In this document: positions 5,730-6,942 of the stretch, piece by piece | How positions within the stretch are numbered: position 1 is the first letter of the stretch | Layout: the number at the start of each line of letters is the position of its first letter | NCBI GenBank assembly: GCA_910585395.1 | Contig: CAJUCK010000008.1 | Span: 3,504-10,445, forward strand | DNA: 6,942 bases | Direction: 5' to 3' | Source: an uncultured Lachnospiraceae bacterium | Lineage (GTDB): Bacteria; Bacillota; Clostridia; Lachnospirales; Lachnospiraceae | The notes under the pieces: generated by a model | The model's input: the letters and a program-made list of their open reading frames with translations, nothing else | Database searches by the model: none | Told to the model about the DNA's origin: nothing | Program-made: the position numbers and the translations under genes

Positions 5730-6911
5730 TTAATCTCTCTCTACGATGGTTGAACATCCCATACCGCCGCCAATACACAGAGTAGCAAGACCCTTCTTCG
5801 CATCGCGTTTCTCCATCTCGTGAAGCAGTGTTACCAAGATACGGCATCCGCTGGCTCCAACAGGATGTCCCAGTGCGATAGCGCCGCCGTTTACATTTAC
5901 TTTGCTCATGTCAAACTCAAGGTCATGTGCAACTGCGAGAGACTGTGCTGCAAACGCCTCATTTGCCTCTACCAGATCCATATCGCCAATGGTAAGTCCT
6001 GTCTTCTCAAATACTTTCTTAGTGGAAGCAACAGGGCCGACACCCATGATAGAAGGATCTACGCCGCCAAGTGCGCCTGCAACGAAAGTTGCCATTGGCT
6101 TAACACCTAATTCCTGAGCCTTCTCTTCGCTCATGACAACGATAGCTGCTGCGCCATCGTTGATTCCGGAAGCATTTGCTGCGGTAACAATACCATCTGG
6201 CTTAAATGCAGGACGCAGTTTGGAAATGCCTTCTGCTGTTGTGCCAGGACGCGGGCCTTCGTCTGCGTCTATCACAACCGTTTTCTTCTTCTGTTTTACT
6301 TCTACCGGAACGATCTCATCTTTGAACTTGCCGTCTGCGATCGCTTTCTCACATTTCTGCTGAGAGCTTGCTGCAAATTCATCTAACTGCTCTCTGGTCA
6401 GTCCCCATTTCTCTGCTACATTCTCAGCGGTGATTCCCATATGATACTGGTTAAATGCATCCCACAATGCATCGTTTACCATGGTATCTACCAATGTGGC
6501 ATTGTTCATTCTGTAGCCATAACGTCCCTGCATTGCTGCATAAGGAGCCATAGACATGTTTTCCATACCGCCCGCAACAACGATATCTGCGTCGCCCGCC
6601 TGAATCATCTGTGCTGCCATATTTACACAGTTCAAACCAGAACCACATACAACATTCACAGTAACTGCAGGGGTCTCAATCGGCAAGCCGGCTTTGATGG
6701 AAGCCTGACGTGCTACGTTCTGTCCCAAACCTGCCTGGATAACACAGCCCATGTACACATGATCAACCTTATCTGCCGGAACACCAGCTCTGTTCAATGC
6801 TTCTTTGATTACGATGGAGCCCAGCACTGGCGCCGGAGTTGTGCTTAATCCTCCACCCATAGTTCCGATTGCAGTACGGCATGCGCCTGCTAAAACAACT
6901 TTCTTTGCCAT
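5730..6911 (-). CDS. thl: Acetyl-CoA acetyltransferase (thiolase)
   Basis: This 393-residue biosynthetic thiolase condenses two acetyl-CoA to acetoacetyl-CoA, the entry step of butyrate formation. The N-terminal thiolase domain holds the nucleophile Cys89 in NVVCGSGLNC (86-95) and the GGMENMS signature (114-120). The C-terminal domain holds NEAFAAQ (317-323), His349 in GGAIALGHPVGASG (342-355) and the second catalytic cysteine, Cys379, in LCIGGGMG (378-385). The Cys89/Cys379 pair corresponds to the two residues that form a redox-sensitive disulfide in Clostridium acetobutylicum thiolase; whether this enzyme does so is unknown. Length and ends are complete and typical. The ATG follows AAAGGAG (6927-6921) by 9 nt. 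Only 31 nt of upstream sequence are in the window and no promoter is visible there, so the operon may begin further upstream, possibly with more genes. Next in the operon is hbd, after a hairpin-bearing 57-nt spacer. Confidence 0.97.
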   Translation of the reverse strand: MAKKVVLAGACRTAIGTMGGGLSTTPAPVLGSIVIKEALNRAGVPADKVDHVYMGCVIQAGLGQNVARQASIKAGLPIETPAVTVNVVCGSGLNCVNMAAQMIQAGDADIVVAGGMENMSMAPYAAMQGRYGYRMNNATLVDTMVNDALWDAFNQYHMGITAENVAEKWGLTREQLDEFAASSQQKCEKAIADGKFKDEIVPVEVKQKKKTVVIDADEGPRPGTTAEGISKLRPAFKPDGIVTAANASGINDGAAAIVVMSEEKAQELGVKPMATFVAGALGGVDPSIMGVGPVASTKKVFEKTGLTIGDMDLVEANEAFAAQSLAVAHDLEFDMSKVNVNGGAIALGHPVGASGCRILVTLLHEMEKRDAKKGLATLCIGGGMGCSTIVERD

Positions 6912-6942
6912 TTTCTTCTTCTCCTTTACCTTATTATTATCA

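Overview
The window looks like a chromosomal segment of a low-to-moderate G+C anaerobic Firmicute, most likely a butyrate-forming Clostridia/Lachnospiraceae gut or rumen bacterium. The reasons are the central butyrate genes, strong AAGGAGG-type ribosome binding sites, and the types of the two downstream genes. This placement is inferred from gene content and style; no ribosomal RNA or marker gene is present. Every convincing gene is on the minus strand, so transcription runs from high to low coordinates.

Region 1 (6942 down to about 1535) is a butyrate operon in the order thl - hbd - bcd - etfB - etfA. Thiolase condenses two acetyl-CoA to acetoacetyl-CoA. Hbd reduces this to 3-hydroxybutyryl-CoA. 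After dehydration by a crotonase that is NOT in the window, Bcd with EtfA/EtfB reduces crotonyl-CoA to butyryl-CoA, in this group normally by flavin-based electron bifurcation that also reduces ferredoxin. The terminal step (butyryl-CoA:acetate CoA-transferase, or phosphotransbutyrylase/butyrate kinase) is also absent. The operon ends at a clear intrinsic terminator (stem 1544-1579). Two internal spacers hold secondary structure: a perfect 10-bp hairpin between thl and hbd, and a 115-nt multi-stem inverted-repeat element between bcd and etfB.

Region 2 (about 1508 down to 1) is a separate transcription unit with its own sigma-A-type promoter. It encodes a small ECF-transporter S component (start corrected to GTG 1425) and, 26 nt later, an exported CapA/PGA_cap-family protein cut off by the window edge. 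In the latter, the conserved His of the LANNH motif reads Leu, and a long N-terminal region that I do not recognise precedes the CapA domain.

Most of the window is well-understood central metabolism. The parts worth a second look are the structured bcd-etfB spacer, the thl-hbd hairpin at the place where a crotonase gene might be expected, and the ECF-S/CapA pair with its His-to-Leu change. I see no RNA gene, CRISPR array, transposase or phage gene, and no gene-free stretch over 300 bases; the longest spacer is 161 nt.
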